From contig CM037785.1 in the NCBI GenBank assembly GCA_021229015.1, positions 43,608,543 to 43,672,542 of the forward strand: DNA of 64,000 nt, given 5' to 3'. The stretch is from Solen grandis. Its lineage: Eukaryota; Mollusca; Bivalvia; Adapedonta; Solenidae. How positions within the stretch are numbered: position 1 is the stretch's first letter; each line of letters starts with the position of its first letter. Position numbers and translations under genes: made by a program. Below, one piece after another: positions 26,126 to 40,200 of this stretch. Below the pieces are notes generated by a model. It saw nothing but the letters and a program-made list of their open reading frames with translations, had not been told where the DNA came from and ran no database searches.

Positions 26126-26700
26126 ACGGACAATGTCCTCTTAACAAGCTTTTTTCAATTATTCTTTACTCCTCTCAAACGTGTTAAGTGTTCGCAGGTT
26201 ACGTTCAAACGTGTCTGCAGAGAAATTATTTTTTTTTCTACATACTCTTTTTGTTTCAGATATAAATCACGTTCGTGGCAAACAAATAAAACACTTTCTC
26301 AACTGTATATTTCCAAGATTGCCAATTGTTTCCGTTTTTAACCAGCTTGCATTTCAAGTCAAAAAATGCATGTCGCTGGAAAAGAGTGTGTAGTGGTTTA
26401 ATGCAAATTCTACAATATCAACTTTCTCCCAATATCAATGGAATGAGAGAAAAAAAACTTCTAAAGGAGAAGGAAAGACTGTTTTATTTCTTTGCTTTTT
26501 TTTTACTTTTCTAAATCAACAGGAATATATATTTTATATATTTGGTGTGTTGGTGTATTCTAAAAATAATCAAATCAAAATCAGTATATAGGTTTCATCA
26601 GTTTAAAGCCCTGTTAAGTCAGTGCGACTTAAGAAGGAAAATGAAATGCCGAACCCATTAAAAAAACTCAGAATGATGAAACACGAAAGGAATGGCGAAA
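26126..26700. other. Non-coding host sequence
   Basis: No gene or repeat family recognised. Confidence 0.4.
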
Positions 26701-26704
26701 AAGT

Positions 26705-26780
26705 TAAAATGATGGGATTCGAACCAATGCCCTTCCCGTAGATCTAATATCAATTTGACCACACTGTAAGAATATACAGA
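26705..26780 (-). repeat. tRNA-like head / pseudo-tRNA
   Basis: The minus strand contains a D-arm-like TGGTCAAATTGA and a strong B box GGTTCGAATCCCATCAT, separated by about 25 bp. No SINE body of family 1 follows, so it is a different SINE head or a tRNA pseudogene. It does not fold convincingly enough to call a functional tRNA. Confidence 0.45.
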
Positions 26781-29430
26781 TTAGGGTCTGAGAACCATTC
26801 CATATTTATGTTTACACAAGACGCCATATTCAAATAGTATTATTCAAACACAAATAGAGTAATTCTGATTCATAATCTCGAACATCAATCTTGCAGGTTT
26901 AAAATTCGTAATAACAAAAAGGTATGTCTGTCAAAACTTTGCCCTCAAAGATAAAACCTATTCGCAGAATTAAAACAAAATTGATTCCAACAAGTGTATA
27001 TTAATGCAACATCAATTAAATCAAAGTCAAATATTCTTCCGATATCAAATTTGCATCAGATAGGGAGATATGAAAGTACCGACATTTGGTACATGACAAG
27101 TAAGGAAAATGTGTACATATCGTATTATCCTGAGAAATCACGATTTGAAATTTATTAAATTATCAAATGTGGTTATAAAGTAATTCACATGTATGTGAAG
27201 CAAAATAATTTTTAACAAGAGTTAAAAAGAAAAACGAGAAAAAAAGTAAAAAAAAGAAAGAAAAAAAACGGAATTCGGTTTAATGATGATCGGTTTAGTG
27301 AGGTAAAGTGTACATGTGTATGGGGTAGAAAATAACAGAGAATGGGAGAGGGAGAGGGAAAACACCAAAATAAAGTCGGTAAATACAAGAAAGGAAAGGG
27401 AGATGAGAATGGCGGAGAAACAAAGAATGACAAGCAATTTAAAAATTGCATACCGGTAATTACACTCCCGTGTCAGATCTATCATGATATTTGCATACAT
27501 GTATTATCGGATTTAATTTTATCAATTATTGTTATCATTTGACAACAATGTCTATACTCCCTTCATTATTTCTAAATTATCCATAGCGACATACTGTGTC
27601 TGTTGGGAGAAAATTACATCGTATTTGTAACTACAAATGTATTGAAACCTAATACATGCCGAGACACTGCGTCGCACTTTTCGAGCAGACTATATTTAAC
27701 ACTGTTATCACTATATACACACGGAATTGGTTTGAATGTTATCAATATAGACCCTAGGGGAAGTCGAGATGGACAACCGTAATTATATTTAATGCATCCC
27801 TTCATATAGAATATACACACATCAGGACTTGAAAGGAAATTGGTTATATGAACACCATACAATTACTAGTATCGGATCGGAATGCACTGTATATTACAGA
27901 AGCACCATATTTTATATCTTTTGTATGAGGGTCTCAAAAGATTATTAATGAATAAAATAACAAAGGAATATGCAGCATATAGACATTATAAATAGAAACG
28001 AATTGTGTTGGTATTTACTGAGACGTAGCTCATTAATTGTCTTTTGAGCGCAATTGCTAAATCCGACACGGGTTGGAGAAAGCATTGTGACGGAACTGAG
28101 AGATGTTAAATCCCTAATCTTACCAGATGTGTGATTAAAATATATGCCTTTCTTCCACCTAGAGGTCTGTCTGTTAAAACACAATCTAAGTTGATTTATA
28201 GCTTAAGTCGTGATAATAAGTCACTGTCTAGCCCAGAAACGGCCGTTTGTGTAACCCTATGGCGTTATATTCACGAATTACTGATATAAATTCTTACTTA
28301 CGTTGCCAAAGATACATGTATGCCAAAACAAGGATGGCTGTATATTCATTTTAGTTATTTAATTCAGTGAACCAGTGAATATCCTAGTGACCGAATGGTC
28401 GCCGCTGTTTTATTTTAAAATGTTCATATATAATGCTATCAAATACATTTTAGACGTCCCAAAGTATGGCACGTTTCAGCAGATTTTATAATTAAAGCGC
28501 CCATGGCATTGAGAGACTTCCGGTTGGATTAACATAAAATAGCGATACGCAAGATGGGCATTTTCTGAAGTGAAATCGAGATGGGACATCTATTGGATTA
28601 TCTTGTGGGTTTGTTGCACAGATTTGTAGAGATGTCTGCAAATACAATAACAGTTGGCGACTATTCAGCTATGATAGCGTCACTTCGATATAATTTGTTA
28701 CCTTTCGCTATTATCTTCCACCCTTGGAACGTGCGGCCTTAGTCACATTAGGTCTAGTGTAGTGTAATATGACAGGAATATTTGTTTCTAACGAGAATTA
28801 GTTTTATAAATATCTGGAGTAAGGGTCGTGACATTGAATCCATTTATAAGTTGCATACCTCCAGCATCTGTTGAGGTCATGCCTATACAGTACTACGGCT
28901 GATATAGATTATTTCTGTTGTTGATAATGTGTAGACATTTGACAATGTTTTTAGGATAATTTAAAATACAGATATAATTATGTCTTTCTATTTCAACCTG
29001 ATAGGAATATTTATAAGTCCAAAACATGTAATCATGCAAAATACTAGAGAACTACTATAGTTACATACTTGGGGGTGACAAATGTCTATTGCAGGAACAG
29101 ATAATGAATTGTATAAAATAATGCTATTCATATATACCATATGTTTATATATAAAAAGAAATGTGTTTTTGGACAAATCAAAAATGAAATATTCTGTCTG
29201 TCCGTCTGTCTGTCTGTTATGACTAAAACGAGTTGCGAAGAATTACATTGAATGATAATCTATCTACTGAACGCGGAGTGATACAATTTAAAATTAACTG
29301 CTACAATCTGACGAGGCCTGCTTTTGATTTCTGTGCCGACACTCATAAAACTGCTTTGGCCATAAATCTTTATAGTTTGCTTCACAGACACTATACATAA
29401 ATACGAGGGTCATTCGAAATGTTCATAGAC
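26781..29430. other. Non-coding host sequence
   Basis: No coding exon recognised on either strand. A short imperfect CTGT/CCGT microsatellite lies near 29193-29217. Confidence 0.4.
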
Positions 29431-29439
29431 AAGCTTAAT

Positions 29440-29645
29440 ATGACTTGACTATTTGAGTTTACCGTCGCTTCGACAGTATTTCAGTCATATAGCGACGTCC
29501 AACTAATTACAGGTAGAGGAAGACCCCGAATGCACGGAGGCATCCGGGTAGAACCACCGACCTACCGCAAGCCAGCTGGAAAGCTTCCTCACATGAAAAT
29601 CCGAATGACCCTGTCGGGATTCGAACCCACGCGGTGAAGGATAGA
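29440..29645 (-). mobile_element. tRNA-derived SINE-like repeat (family 2)
   Basis: Minus-strand head with TTCACCGCGTGGGTTCGAAT (B box GGTTCGAATCC), then AGCTTTCCAGCTGG, GGTAGGTCGGTGGTTC, and an end in CGACGGTAAACTC. Pieces occur beside both assembly gaps and at 34800-34915. Confidence 0.7.
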
Positions 29646-32600
29646 CAAGCTTATAATATGTCAATAATGAATATGTATTGTATAGATTCGGTTGTTGAAA
29701 AGATATTAACACATTAACACACAGATAATATCACTTTATTGCCTGATCATCTACTACACTGCTTCTTTCACGTTTTATGAAAATTTACAGTTATGAGTTA
29801 AAGCAGGTTGTTTACAGGTGATCGGTAGAAATTAAATTATAATTTTCTACTCTTCCCTCGTTAATGTTGGTGAAGTTTCCCTGACAAATAAACTCCAGTA
29901 CATGTTTTTGCTGTTGTTGATTTTTTCAGTCTCTTTATGAACACTTATAAGCCATTGCTTAACATAAAATTGTAGGGGAAGGTCTGGCTCTAAGTTGGTA
30001 GAACTTGTAGACCAACCCCATTTCATGTATTATATGAAATAAAATACGTTTAAACTAAATAAACTCGGAAAATGTAGGTCACATTGCACAGGAAAATGCT
30101 CTATTTTCGTAAACGCAACTTCGACGAAATCGGTTAAATGTTTGATACGATATCCCCGAGGGACACGTTCCGCAACACGGCGTCTTCACCAGTTCAGAAA
30201 AACGATTTAGTAAGTTCATCCTATGAAGTCAGCGCATGCGAGAAAAGTGACTGAATATAAATATAGGTTTTATCAGTCTAGACCCTGCAAACATCAGCCG
30301 AGCAATTTTGTTCGTCCCAGCGTGCCATAGACAATTCGCAGTCTGCACCAGTCACAGGTACTGCAAGACAACACAATGTTGGTATGGATATCTCACGGGT
30401 CGCACGGTGTTAGCAGCTTGTGCGTAGGAAAACAAAACGCACGTATTTGCACGGCTTCCGCATGATGGCCGTGCAACTACAGTGCAAATTTGCAAGAAAC
30501 CCACAAGGTAGTCTTAAGAATTCACAAAACTTTCTTGCGTTACTCACGCGGTTTTATATTCCGTCCATTGTCATCAAGATTGAATTTGTCACCGTCTAAA
30601 CAACACATCACCTAAAATTTTAGACGGAGACAGACGGTATCGTAGACGGTAGTATGGGACAGGGCAATAAGTAATGCGTTTATACACTCCCTGTACAAAA
30701 AAAAAATGTATATCTTGTAATATAATGACAAGCTGAATCTAGTTATCAAATACCCCGCATGTTGCTCTTTGAATATAATGCTATTTTCTCTTCTTAATTC
30801 TTGTGCTTAATATGAAACAGATTAATGTAATTTTTTTTTTACTATTTTCGCTGGACATTAAATTCCGTTGAATATTAATTAACTCTTTACCTCATGAATA
30901 CACTGTATTCATGTACAAATTCATGACTTAACAGAATAGGCTGACAGAGAAGACGCTGATGAGACAGCTCCTTCAAGCAGCTTCTGATCTGAGTCTGCTC
31001 TGTATGTCAATTTGTCAAAATGAGTGAAAATGAAGAAAAGGGTAAAGGGCCTTTTCGTTGGTTAAATTATATGCGCTCTTTTGTATTGCTATGTTTTTTA
31101 TACTGTAAAATAAATCAAAATATCATACTATTTTTTATATTGGAGGGGGGTGGGGGGGTGGAAGTTAGATGTTGTTCTTGTACTGTTATTTTTGTTATCT
31201 GGGTGTTGTTTGTTGTCGTAGTTGATGGTTTATCTCTTATTGTTGTTGTTGGTTCTAAAGTTCATTTTGTTGTACTAAATTTGTATATAAATCATACTTT
31301 AAGAACTCTGAATGTGACCGAGCATCGGCCACAATCTCAGTAGAAACAAGAAATATCTTTAAAAAAGATATTCGGCGTAGCTAAATAATTGTCAATTGTA
31401 ACATGTTAAACAGATTAAAACTATTACGTTAGCAAACATGTTTATAAAAGGTTAATTAAACTAAAAAAAAAGCTAATATACCAACTTCCATTTAATATTT
31501 TGCACTTGCTGATTTTTTAAAAGAAAAGACAATTCATACGCTACCAAGCGAAACCGAAAGATCATAAATCGCGTATATCCGATTATTGTTTCCAGATCCG
31601 CACAATAAATTGCTCAGTTACCTTCCCTGAAGATCGGGTCTACTTTTACAAATTATGGGATATTGTGGTTTAAAAACAGACATAAGTCTGCTTCTTAATT
31701 AATTTGTTTTAAACATATTGCCAAAGCAGCATTCCTAAATTTATATGGAAGTGTTACATTTTCATTACTGTATTACCTTTCATATTTAAACTAAAAAAAA
31801 AATTATACAAGCCAATGACAGCATTGCATATACTCTTGCTTCATTTGCATACCCACATTTGATTGGTTAAAGAAGTAGGTCAAAATAAATGTTATACAGC
31901 TACGCCCAAAAAAGCATACACAGTCTTGCTTTATATTTCACTTAATCTCATTACTGTTGTTAACTTTGTAATTTCTTATATATGATATATTTTTTTGTTT
32001 CTTGCAACACATGTTGTAATACCGATTCGGAAAACAAGTACCGCGACCTATATTATTTCCGTTAGTATTTACTAGTGTAGCACCTGCGCAGCTAATAAAA
32101 TAGTCTTGCAGCCAGTATTATTGCTAATTCCAAGTCATAAACGTGCTGGGTATATTACCTTTAAGCCATTTTAATTCAACCAACCGTAATATACAGTCTG
32201 GCGACATAACTTTATTATACACAGGTAATATAACGCTAGAGTTAATACTTATTTCAATATGCAATAAAATGGGATATAGAACAAAAGAGCAAATTATTAA
32301 AATAAAAATTCATAAAGGCAGACTACATCGGTTCATTCCCATCGCATGGGGTCCGTGCAGCGGTCAATGAGGCTCGTATGCAGTCTGGCTGAATAAAGAA
32401 ATCTAATAACAAAAGCTTTTTGAAAATATTACACTATTATTTCCATGTCAGGTACGTGGATATCTTCCCGGGGGTAGGAAGTATGTTTTGAGATCCGTGT
32501 CTCAACAACTATCTGAATGTATCAACAGAGTACTGGTACTGACTGCAGTTTTTTCCATCTGCGATGCCAAACTTATATGTAGACAACATATAGTATAGGA

Positions 32601-32740
32601 ACGAAATAATGAGAACTATGTTGACTGAGTTGGGCTAAACGTGGTCGTGTATTTTATTTTTATTTTTTTATTATTATGATTATTATTATTATTTGTCTAC
32701 TATTATTTGGTGGTCGTGGTAGACACTGACTGTGATTTTG
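29646..32740. other. Non-coding host sequence
   Basis: No exon recognised. The 107-residue frame at 31020-31343 is low-complexity (valine/glycine) and has no recognisable domain, so it is not called. Confidence 0.4.
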
Positions 32741-32749
32741 TTTTTGTTA

Positions 32750-33110
32750 TACGCCACCAGAGGCGGTCGTATATGGGCGCCATCTTCTCTGTCTGTCCGT
32801 CGGTCTGTCCGTACGTCTATTTCTTGTGAACACAACTCCTCCGACGTTTCTGGCCGTATTTTTTCGAAACTTGGTCAATGCCATAACTGTAATGGGTAAA
32901 TGTGCATGAAGCGGCGATTTTCCGGTTTATGGATTTTTGCAAGAGTTATGTCCCTTGAAACTTTGTCTTGTAGTTGATTGATAGTGCAGCCTTGTGAACG
33001 CAACTCCTCCTAAGTTTCTGAATGGATCTTTATGGAACTTTGTCAATGTCATAAATATAATGAAAAAAAGCAGGGATTATCTGGTTCAGTGATTTTTGCA
33101 AGAGTTATGC
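32750..33110. repeat. Dispersed repeat with an internal 168-bp dimer
   Basis: A CTGTCTGTCCGTCGGTCTGT microsatellite is followed by two related units starting CTTGTGAACxCAACTCCTCC (about 32823 and 32991), each with GTCAATG and TTTTTGCAAGAGTTATG. I associate this repeat type with mollusc genomes, but no family name is assigned. Confidence 0.55.
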
Positions 33111-34389
33111 TCAAGAGGAAAAAAGGATACATATTGACACTGCCATTTGACCTACTTTCATATCGGAAGCCTCCATAATCTTGATCTTAATATTTTGTGG
33201 CGGTGAATATTATGGCGTCACTGGCACTCTTGTTGTTGTTGCTTTTGTTTGTTTATTGTTGTGTTTGTTTTTGAGAGTGATTTTTTACACTGTTAACCTT
33301 TACGTTTTTAAGTATAATTCCCGACATATAAAGCGACAAATAAATTGCATTAATGTGTTTTAACATTTTAATCGGATTAAGCTTTATATCGAAATTCTTA
33401 TAATATTATGACTGTATATCCATATACAAGTATAAACTATTTCTCTATTAATCAGAGGAAAAATAATGATAACTTTCGTTATCGTTCATCTATGAAGTAT
33501 AACTCAAATCATTGTGTTTTCCAAACTTAACCCAGTTTATAGCATGCTTTGCAATAAATTATACATGGCGACCGTTTATTTACGCCCTGACGACAGATAA
33601 AGGATATGTATGTCAGAAATGAATCATTTACAGAGCACACAACGCACCCTAAGGAGCCATTTTGTATCCAAACAGTGTGCTACACTCCGACAAGAGTTTC
33701 ATGAAATTTGATAAACTGCCTATGTACTGGCCATGAATATTGAAGAAAAAAAACAGGAGCCGAATCCATTTTAAATATTGTGCTTGTAATTGCCTCGCTA
33801 TGAATGTTGATCAATCTCAATAACTCTGTAACCAAGTTATATTTCCATCCATTTTTCAACCGTGTAAAAATATAAAAAAAAATGCAATTATTCCCAATTA
33901 CAGATTTAAACCCATAGTTAACATATATCACGCATCGTGTGGGGTTGTTGTGTACAAAAAATTAAAATTTTTTTTTTTTAAATGTGAGCAAATGTTAAAA
34001 AAAATGCTTTTTTCCTTTCTTTGAAAACCTGTTAAAGTTAACAAATCATACCATGTTATAATTAGGTGAAATGTTCGATAAAATTAATATAGGACACCGT
34101 TGTTATAACAATAATGATAATGAAAGATATATTTAAAGAAGATGCCCCTTTAATTCATATGTATATGAATTAATATACATCTGTTTTTGTAACTGAAAAA
34201 AAGAAGAAAACAGACATTTTTTCGAAAAACGAGCCAAACGATGATCTAAATGGTCGAATTAATAATTAATTTAGAGTTGGTTTGCTTTCCCATATTTATG
34301 ATTTAAAATTGGAGAGAAGAAAGGGGAAACAAGGGATTGATCGGCTCGCTGAAAAAAGATTAATTAAGTTCTTAAATTAACATTACGGG
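33111..34389. other. Non-coding host sequence
   Basis: No gene or repeat recognised; normal texture until about 34390, where the damaged block starts. Confidence 0.4.
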
Positions 34390-34900
34390 GGGTTGCTTTT
34401 AGTTTCTGCAATGTATTCCTTTTGTTTTTAAAAAGACTTGCCCCCCCTTAGCTGTTTTTTTTTAAATTTTAATAAAAAGGTTTTTTCCCCCATGCATTTA
34501 ATATAAAAAAATTTTCGTTTTGGGGGGAAAACCCGGTTTTTACAAAATTTAACAAGTACAACTTTTAAAAAAAATGATTTTTGACCCCCGGGGTTTTTGA
34601 CAAAAAAGGGACAAACCCTTTAAAAATTTTGAAAAATTTAGACCCAAATTTTTTATTTCCCTTTAACAATTAGTTGCCAAGGGATTTCCCCCATTTAAAA
34701 CTTTTTAATTTTTTAAACAAAAAAGAGGGAATGGGTCACAAAAAAAAAAAAATTTTTTGGAAATTTTTTGGGAAAAGCGGGGGATATATTTTTAAAAGGT
34801 CGGCGGTTCTCCCCGGGTTTTTTCCCCGGCAAAAAAGGGGGCTTCCTCCACCTGTACTTAAAAATGTTAGGGGGACATCGCTTTATAGAAATACTGTCGA

Positions 34901-37286
34901 GGCGACGGTAAACTAAAAAGTCAAGTATTTTAATATTGCTTTTTTGACAGAGAAACATTTTTTTAAAATTTCATCTATTAAATTAACGATTTAGAGGATG
35001 GGGGGGGGGGAAAATTTTCAGGGGCAAAGAAAATAAAGAAAAAAATTTTAAAAAAAAAAAACTCAGATTTTTACAGGCAAAGGGACTTTCCTCGCTTGAA
35101 CGCAAAGCTTTGGGGTTTTTTATTTTTCCCCAAGTAGTTTGTTTTTTTTGGGGGTGTTGTTACCGTGGTTGTACAGTTTGAGTACGAAAAACGTTTTTAG
35201 GATAAAAAAACCCGAGGCACACAGATATATCTGGTTACATCATTGATCCCCGCAAGCAGCTGTTTTTTACAAAGACCATGGCCCAAAGGGAACCTTTTAA
35301 AGATTCAGATTTTTTAATAAATATAACAAAATGGTGTTAAAATTGTCTCATATTAGCAACAAAGCTTACAAAAAGTGGGGGGGAAAAAAAGTACAGATAA
35401 ATTTCGTCAATTTTTCAGGCGAAAATTTTTGGGAAATAAACTAAGTAAAAACCCCCAAATTACCATTTTTTTTTTTTTTTTGTGTGGTGTGTGTGTTTTT
35501 TTGGTTGTTGTTTTTGTTTTTTTTTTTTCTTTTTGTTTTCCGTTTTGAAGATTTTGTGTGTAAAAAAATTTTGGTCGAATAATAATTGTTCCTAAAATGA
35601 ATTTATCCTTTTCGAAAAAAAGGGCCCTAAGGAAAAAAAAAAGAAAAAAAATTTTCCCCCGGGAAAGGCCTTGTTCATAAATGTATAAAATTTTTTTTTT
35701 AACTCAAACAATGAAAGTAAATGTTTAATGTCTGTCTTTCGGGGTCTGTATAACCCATGTGGGGATCTAAAAAATTTTTTATTGCTTTTTGTACATAAGG
35801 GGGATTTTAGTTATTATATAGTCAAAATATGGGTTTTAATTTTTAAACCCTTTTTCCCCCAAAAGTATTGGGAATGTAATGGCATGATCAGAATCATTTT
35901 TTGCGAGATACTTTTTTTTATTTTTCACGTTTTGCAAAAATTACAAATGATTAAAAGCTTTTTAAATTTTTCGACTTATTTTACAATTGTTAAAGGGGAA
36001 AAATTTACTTATTTCAAAATTTTTAAAGGGGGTAATTGGGCAATTAGACAATTTTTCAGGGAGGTTCTAAAATGTCAAAAAAAAAGATCTAGATAAAAAA
36101 ATTTTAAACCCAAATTTATTAATGTGATTTTTAAAAAAAAAAATGGGAAAATTTTCCCCTTTCAGAAAATTTTAAAAAAAGTTTTTATAAATTAAAACAA
36201 AAAAAAATACAAAAAAATTCATATTCTTTTTTTTTTTTTTTTTAAAAACCCTAAATGAAAACACATGCCTACATTCTATCAATATTCATGAAATAAACAT
36301 ATTTTTTTGTTTTTTTTTTCTTTGTTATTTTTTTCGTAAAGTGAAGGTCCCCGGGGGCCCAATGGTTGGGGGGGCTGTGATTCAACCACGGCAGGGGGCA
36401 TAAAAAGTCGTGTAAATGGAAATTGTATATCTGCCGTTTGCTTGATGCCCCCATAAGAGTTGTGTCCAGTATCGGGGTAATTTGAGGTGAGGTATCATGC
36501 CCTTTTCAGACGATAATTTTGCAATGTGCAGCAAAATTATTTTTCTAAAAATTAGAAAGGGGCCTAAAAAATTTAATAGTTTTGACGGGGAAAAAACCAA
36601 GCAAATAAACAAAAAAAGAATGGTAAAATTTTTTGGGTTTTATCTGAGAATTTTCCGGTGTTACCTCTTTTAAATACTGTCCCTTTTAAAATTTTGTGAC
36701 TTTTTAAATAATTTTTCATCGCTTAGTGGGACATAAGTGACTACGGGTTAAGTACGTACAACACAAATAGTTATTTTTTTGGGCCATCCTCGAAAAAGGG
36801 GGCTAATTTGTATTAAAATGAATAAAAAGATAATTAGGTTATTTCGTTTTGTTTTATTGATTTATTATTTATTGTCCGAATAAATTAAATTTTCATTGAA
36901 TTTAAAAGATATATTTCAATTTATTTAGATCTGTTATTTTTTTTTTTTTTTTTTTTTCTTTGCTGTTGTTATTTTTTATCCGCTTGTTTTTTTTTTTTTT
37001 GGTTTTTTTGCTCAAATTTTTTTTTTGTTTCTTTTGGGTTTCGTCGGAACTTTAATGTGACTAAGGGCCCGATAAAAAAATGCCCCTCTCTGTTTTTCAA
37101 CTGAAAATCCCGTTCGTCATGGCTATTTACAGTTCCCTCTACTCCTTGTTAAGCACAAGCTAATCGTTCTTTTAAAAGTCTTTAAAACCCCGTTTTTTAA
37201 AAAAGAAAAGTCGGGGTTTACGCGATGACGCGGTTTTTAGTGCAATCGGGCTGTGGTCCAAAAAAATTCTGGTCCCTAGGGTGATC
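34901..37286 (-). repeat. Inverted, damaged copy of 1639-4702
   Basis: Reading the minus strand recovers the order of 1639 to 4702: the region near 1700-1890, the SINE of 2240-2500, the minisatellite (about four units), the microsatellite, and the stretch ending CCGTCGCC beside the gap. Shared words include GTGTTGTTACCGTGGTTGT and AATTGTCTCATATTAGCAAC. The segment 3285-3755, including the MITE, is absent from the copy. Confidence 0.85.
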
Positions 37287-40200
37287 ATAAAACGTTTCAT
37301 TTTTGGTGTGGTGTGTTTGTTTTTTTTTTAATGATGTTAAAAAACCAAATGTTTGACAGTATTCTTTTACTTGTAACTTATTTAATACATTACAAAATTA
37401 CAAGTAACAAGTTGTAAAAGTTATGCAAAAAATTTTTTTTTTTAAATTTTTTTAAAAAGAATTAGAAAGAATTTTTTCCCAAAATTTTTTTTGGGATTTT
37501 TTAAAAATATTAGCGAACAGTGATGTTCTCCCAAAAGCAAATTTTTAAAAAAACGGCAAGGTGATCCCAAATTTTAATTCTATTGTTATGCATGTAGTAA
37601 TTGTAAAAAAATTTTTATGGAAAATTTTTTAAAAAAACTTTTGTCTGTTTAAAAAAAAAAAAAAAAGAAAACCAAAAAAAACGCTCAAATTTTTTAAAAC
37701 CCAAAACAGCTTCATTTTTTTTTTTTGGGGGTTTACCACTCCGAAACTTTTTTCAAATGCTTTTCCCCAAAAGATGTTTAAAAAAAAAATTGAAGAATAT
37801 CTACGAGACAGACGAATTTTTTAAAAATAATGGAAAGCTAATTATGTTGTAATGGGAGGGGGGAAAAACTTTAAGTATATCCGCCCCCCCTTTTTTGGAT
37901 ATATGAAGTTGAGAAAATTTAAAGGGAAAAAACAGGGCAATTCAAATATATTGCAAATTTTGTACGCCCATTGTTGGTTTTTTGTGGGGTATTAAACAAA
38001 ATTAAAGAGTATACAATTTAAGAAACAAAAAAAAATACTAAAAAATTTTGTTCAGGCGTTTATTGCTTTTTTTTATTTTTTAAAACCCCAAAAAACTGTC
38101 TGTGTCTACCAGAAAAAAAAAATTTTTTAAAAAAAAACTTTTTTAAATGGGGGCTTTATGGTAGAAAAAATAGTCTTACGGAAAAATCACAGTTATTTTT
38201 AATTAAATTTGGAAAAAACCAGACTTTCCCGGGGGTTTTTTCCGGGGGGGGGTCGTCGGGTCACCCCCCCAAAATTTCACTTTCCCCGACCCATGGGAAA
38301 GGAAAAAATTTTTTATTGAGATTTTTTACAAAAAAGGGTTTTATCATCTTTGGAAAAGAAATACAAAGAAAAAAAAATAACAGTGACACATACACAAAGG
38401 TGACCGCCCAAATTACTGGCACACAGGGGGGATGACATAAAACTGCCCCCCCCTTGAAAAAAATTTTTATACCGATATGTCTTTAATGTAATGGTTTTTG
38501 CCCCTCTCGGGATTTTGTTAATTATAATCTTAAAAAATTACTTACTTCGGTAGTCTGGGGTTTGAAAAGGTATTTCTTTTGAGGGGGGATCGCGGGTTTG
38601 CTTTGCTGCGGCATAAAAAAGGGGATTTAAGTGATTAGGGCCATTCAAGGGGGCTTCCTCTTACGTGGTACATTAAAATTTTGGGTTTTGGGCCCGGGTT
38701 AAAAGGGAAAAAAAAATAATGTTGATCTTTCCATATCATTTTTCCTTTCAGTAGCAAACATTAAGATATTTTTTTTTGTCACGGGGGTGATGTTTCCCCT
38801 ATCTCAAGTGTGACTGATATGGGGCCTTTGAAACTATATTTTTTATTTTTTTTATATTGGGTATGAGCAGCTTAGCTTAAAAAAAAAAAAAAAGTGTTGC
38901 TTTGAGTGAATATGGGGAAAAATATCTCATTGGGGGGGGAAAAAAAATCACATCTTAAAAAATTTTAAAAAATTTTATCTTTTTTTGATGAGATATAAAA
39001 GGAACTTGTTTTTTGTAATGAAAAGGGGAAATGCGCGCTCGTTTAAAAAAATGAAATTGTATCACTTCGAGATGGAGCCAAAAAACACTAAAAAAAAACA
39101 ATTTTTTTTTTTATTTTTTTGCTAATGATGCTACATACCCATGCCCCTCCCTTTTTTTTGAAAAAAGTAGCCCCCGGAAAAATTTTATCACCCACACTGT
39201 GAGAATGGATTTTATTTTCACTGACAAAACCTCGTATTTCACCAGAGAGCAAAAAAAAAATTCCATATCCACCAAAACAATACCCCTTTTATATTGACTC
39301 AAAAAGGAAAAAAATTTAAAATCTCTCTCTCTCTTCTCTCTTCTCTTCTCTCTCTTTTTATTTATAATTTAAACTATAGAAATTTCAAATTAATTTCCCC
39401 TACCTGGATGCTTCTCTTCCCTGAACATGTGTATTACGTCGTTTTAAAAACAAAAGCCGCCCCCAAAACTAGCCCCCCCCGGGCCTTCACCAAGCTTTTT
39501 CCCCCAGTGTGGTATAGATTAGCTTAAAAATTTTTAGATATTCAAAAACACTCCTCACAGGAGACACCCTTTGCAAAATTTTGGGGTGAAAAATTTGGTC
39601 CGTTTTTTTCTCTTTTCAAAACAATTAGTTTTTTGCGGGAAAAAAAAACTTTTCCGTGCCCAAAAAAAGCATTCTTGTGTTATAGAAAAAGTCTCTCAAT
39701 CAACCCTGATAGGGTTTTTAAAAAGAAAGTTGCGTATTTTTTTGAGGATTATTGAGAAACCCTTTTCAAATGATTTAAAATTTTCTTTGAGTTATTCAAA
39801 ATTTTTTTGACTTGTTTAGGGGAAAAAAAAACTGTTTATTGATATAGTTTTAAAGCGCTAAAAAAAATTGGGTTTTAAAAAAAAAAAAAGCGTTACTCTT
39901 TTTTAAATTTAAAAAATATGAAAAATATCCAAACAAAAATGGGGTAAGGGAAACATTGATGTAAAATACAAAAATGTACCGGTTTTTTAAAATAGATTAC
40001 AGGTTTCATTTTTTTATGGTATTTTAATACTTTTTAAGTCTCTAAACAAAAAAAAAAAGTTAAAACTTCCATTTTTTTTTGGCTTTAAAAATTTTTCCCC
40101 GAAAACTTTGGGGGAAAATAGCGGTTACTGCGTGATATTCAAAAGTGGAAAACGTGGGGACGTTTCAATAAGAAGAACAAACTACTTGAGGACTAGGTCG

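Noticed and set aside
30881..31045. Second piggyBac-like MITE
   Set aside because: TTAACTCTTTACCTC at the left has no convincing inverted partner at the right end.
31020..31343. 107-residue plus-strand frame
   Set aside because: Low-complexity valine/glycine, no conserved motif or splice context.
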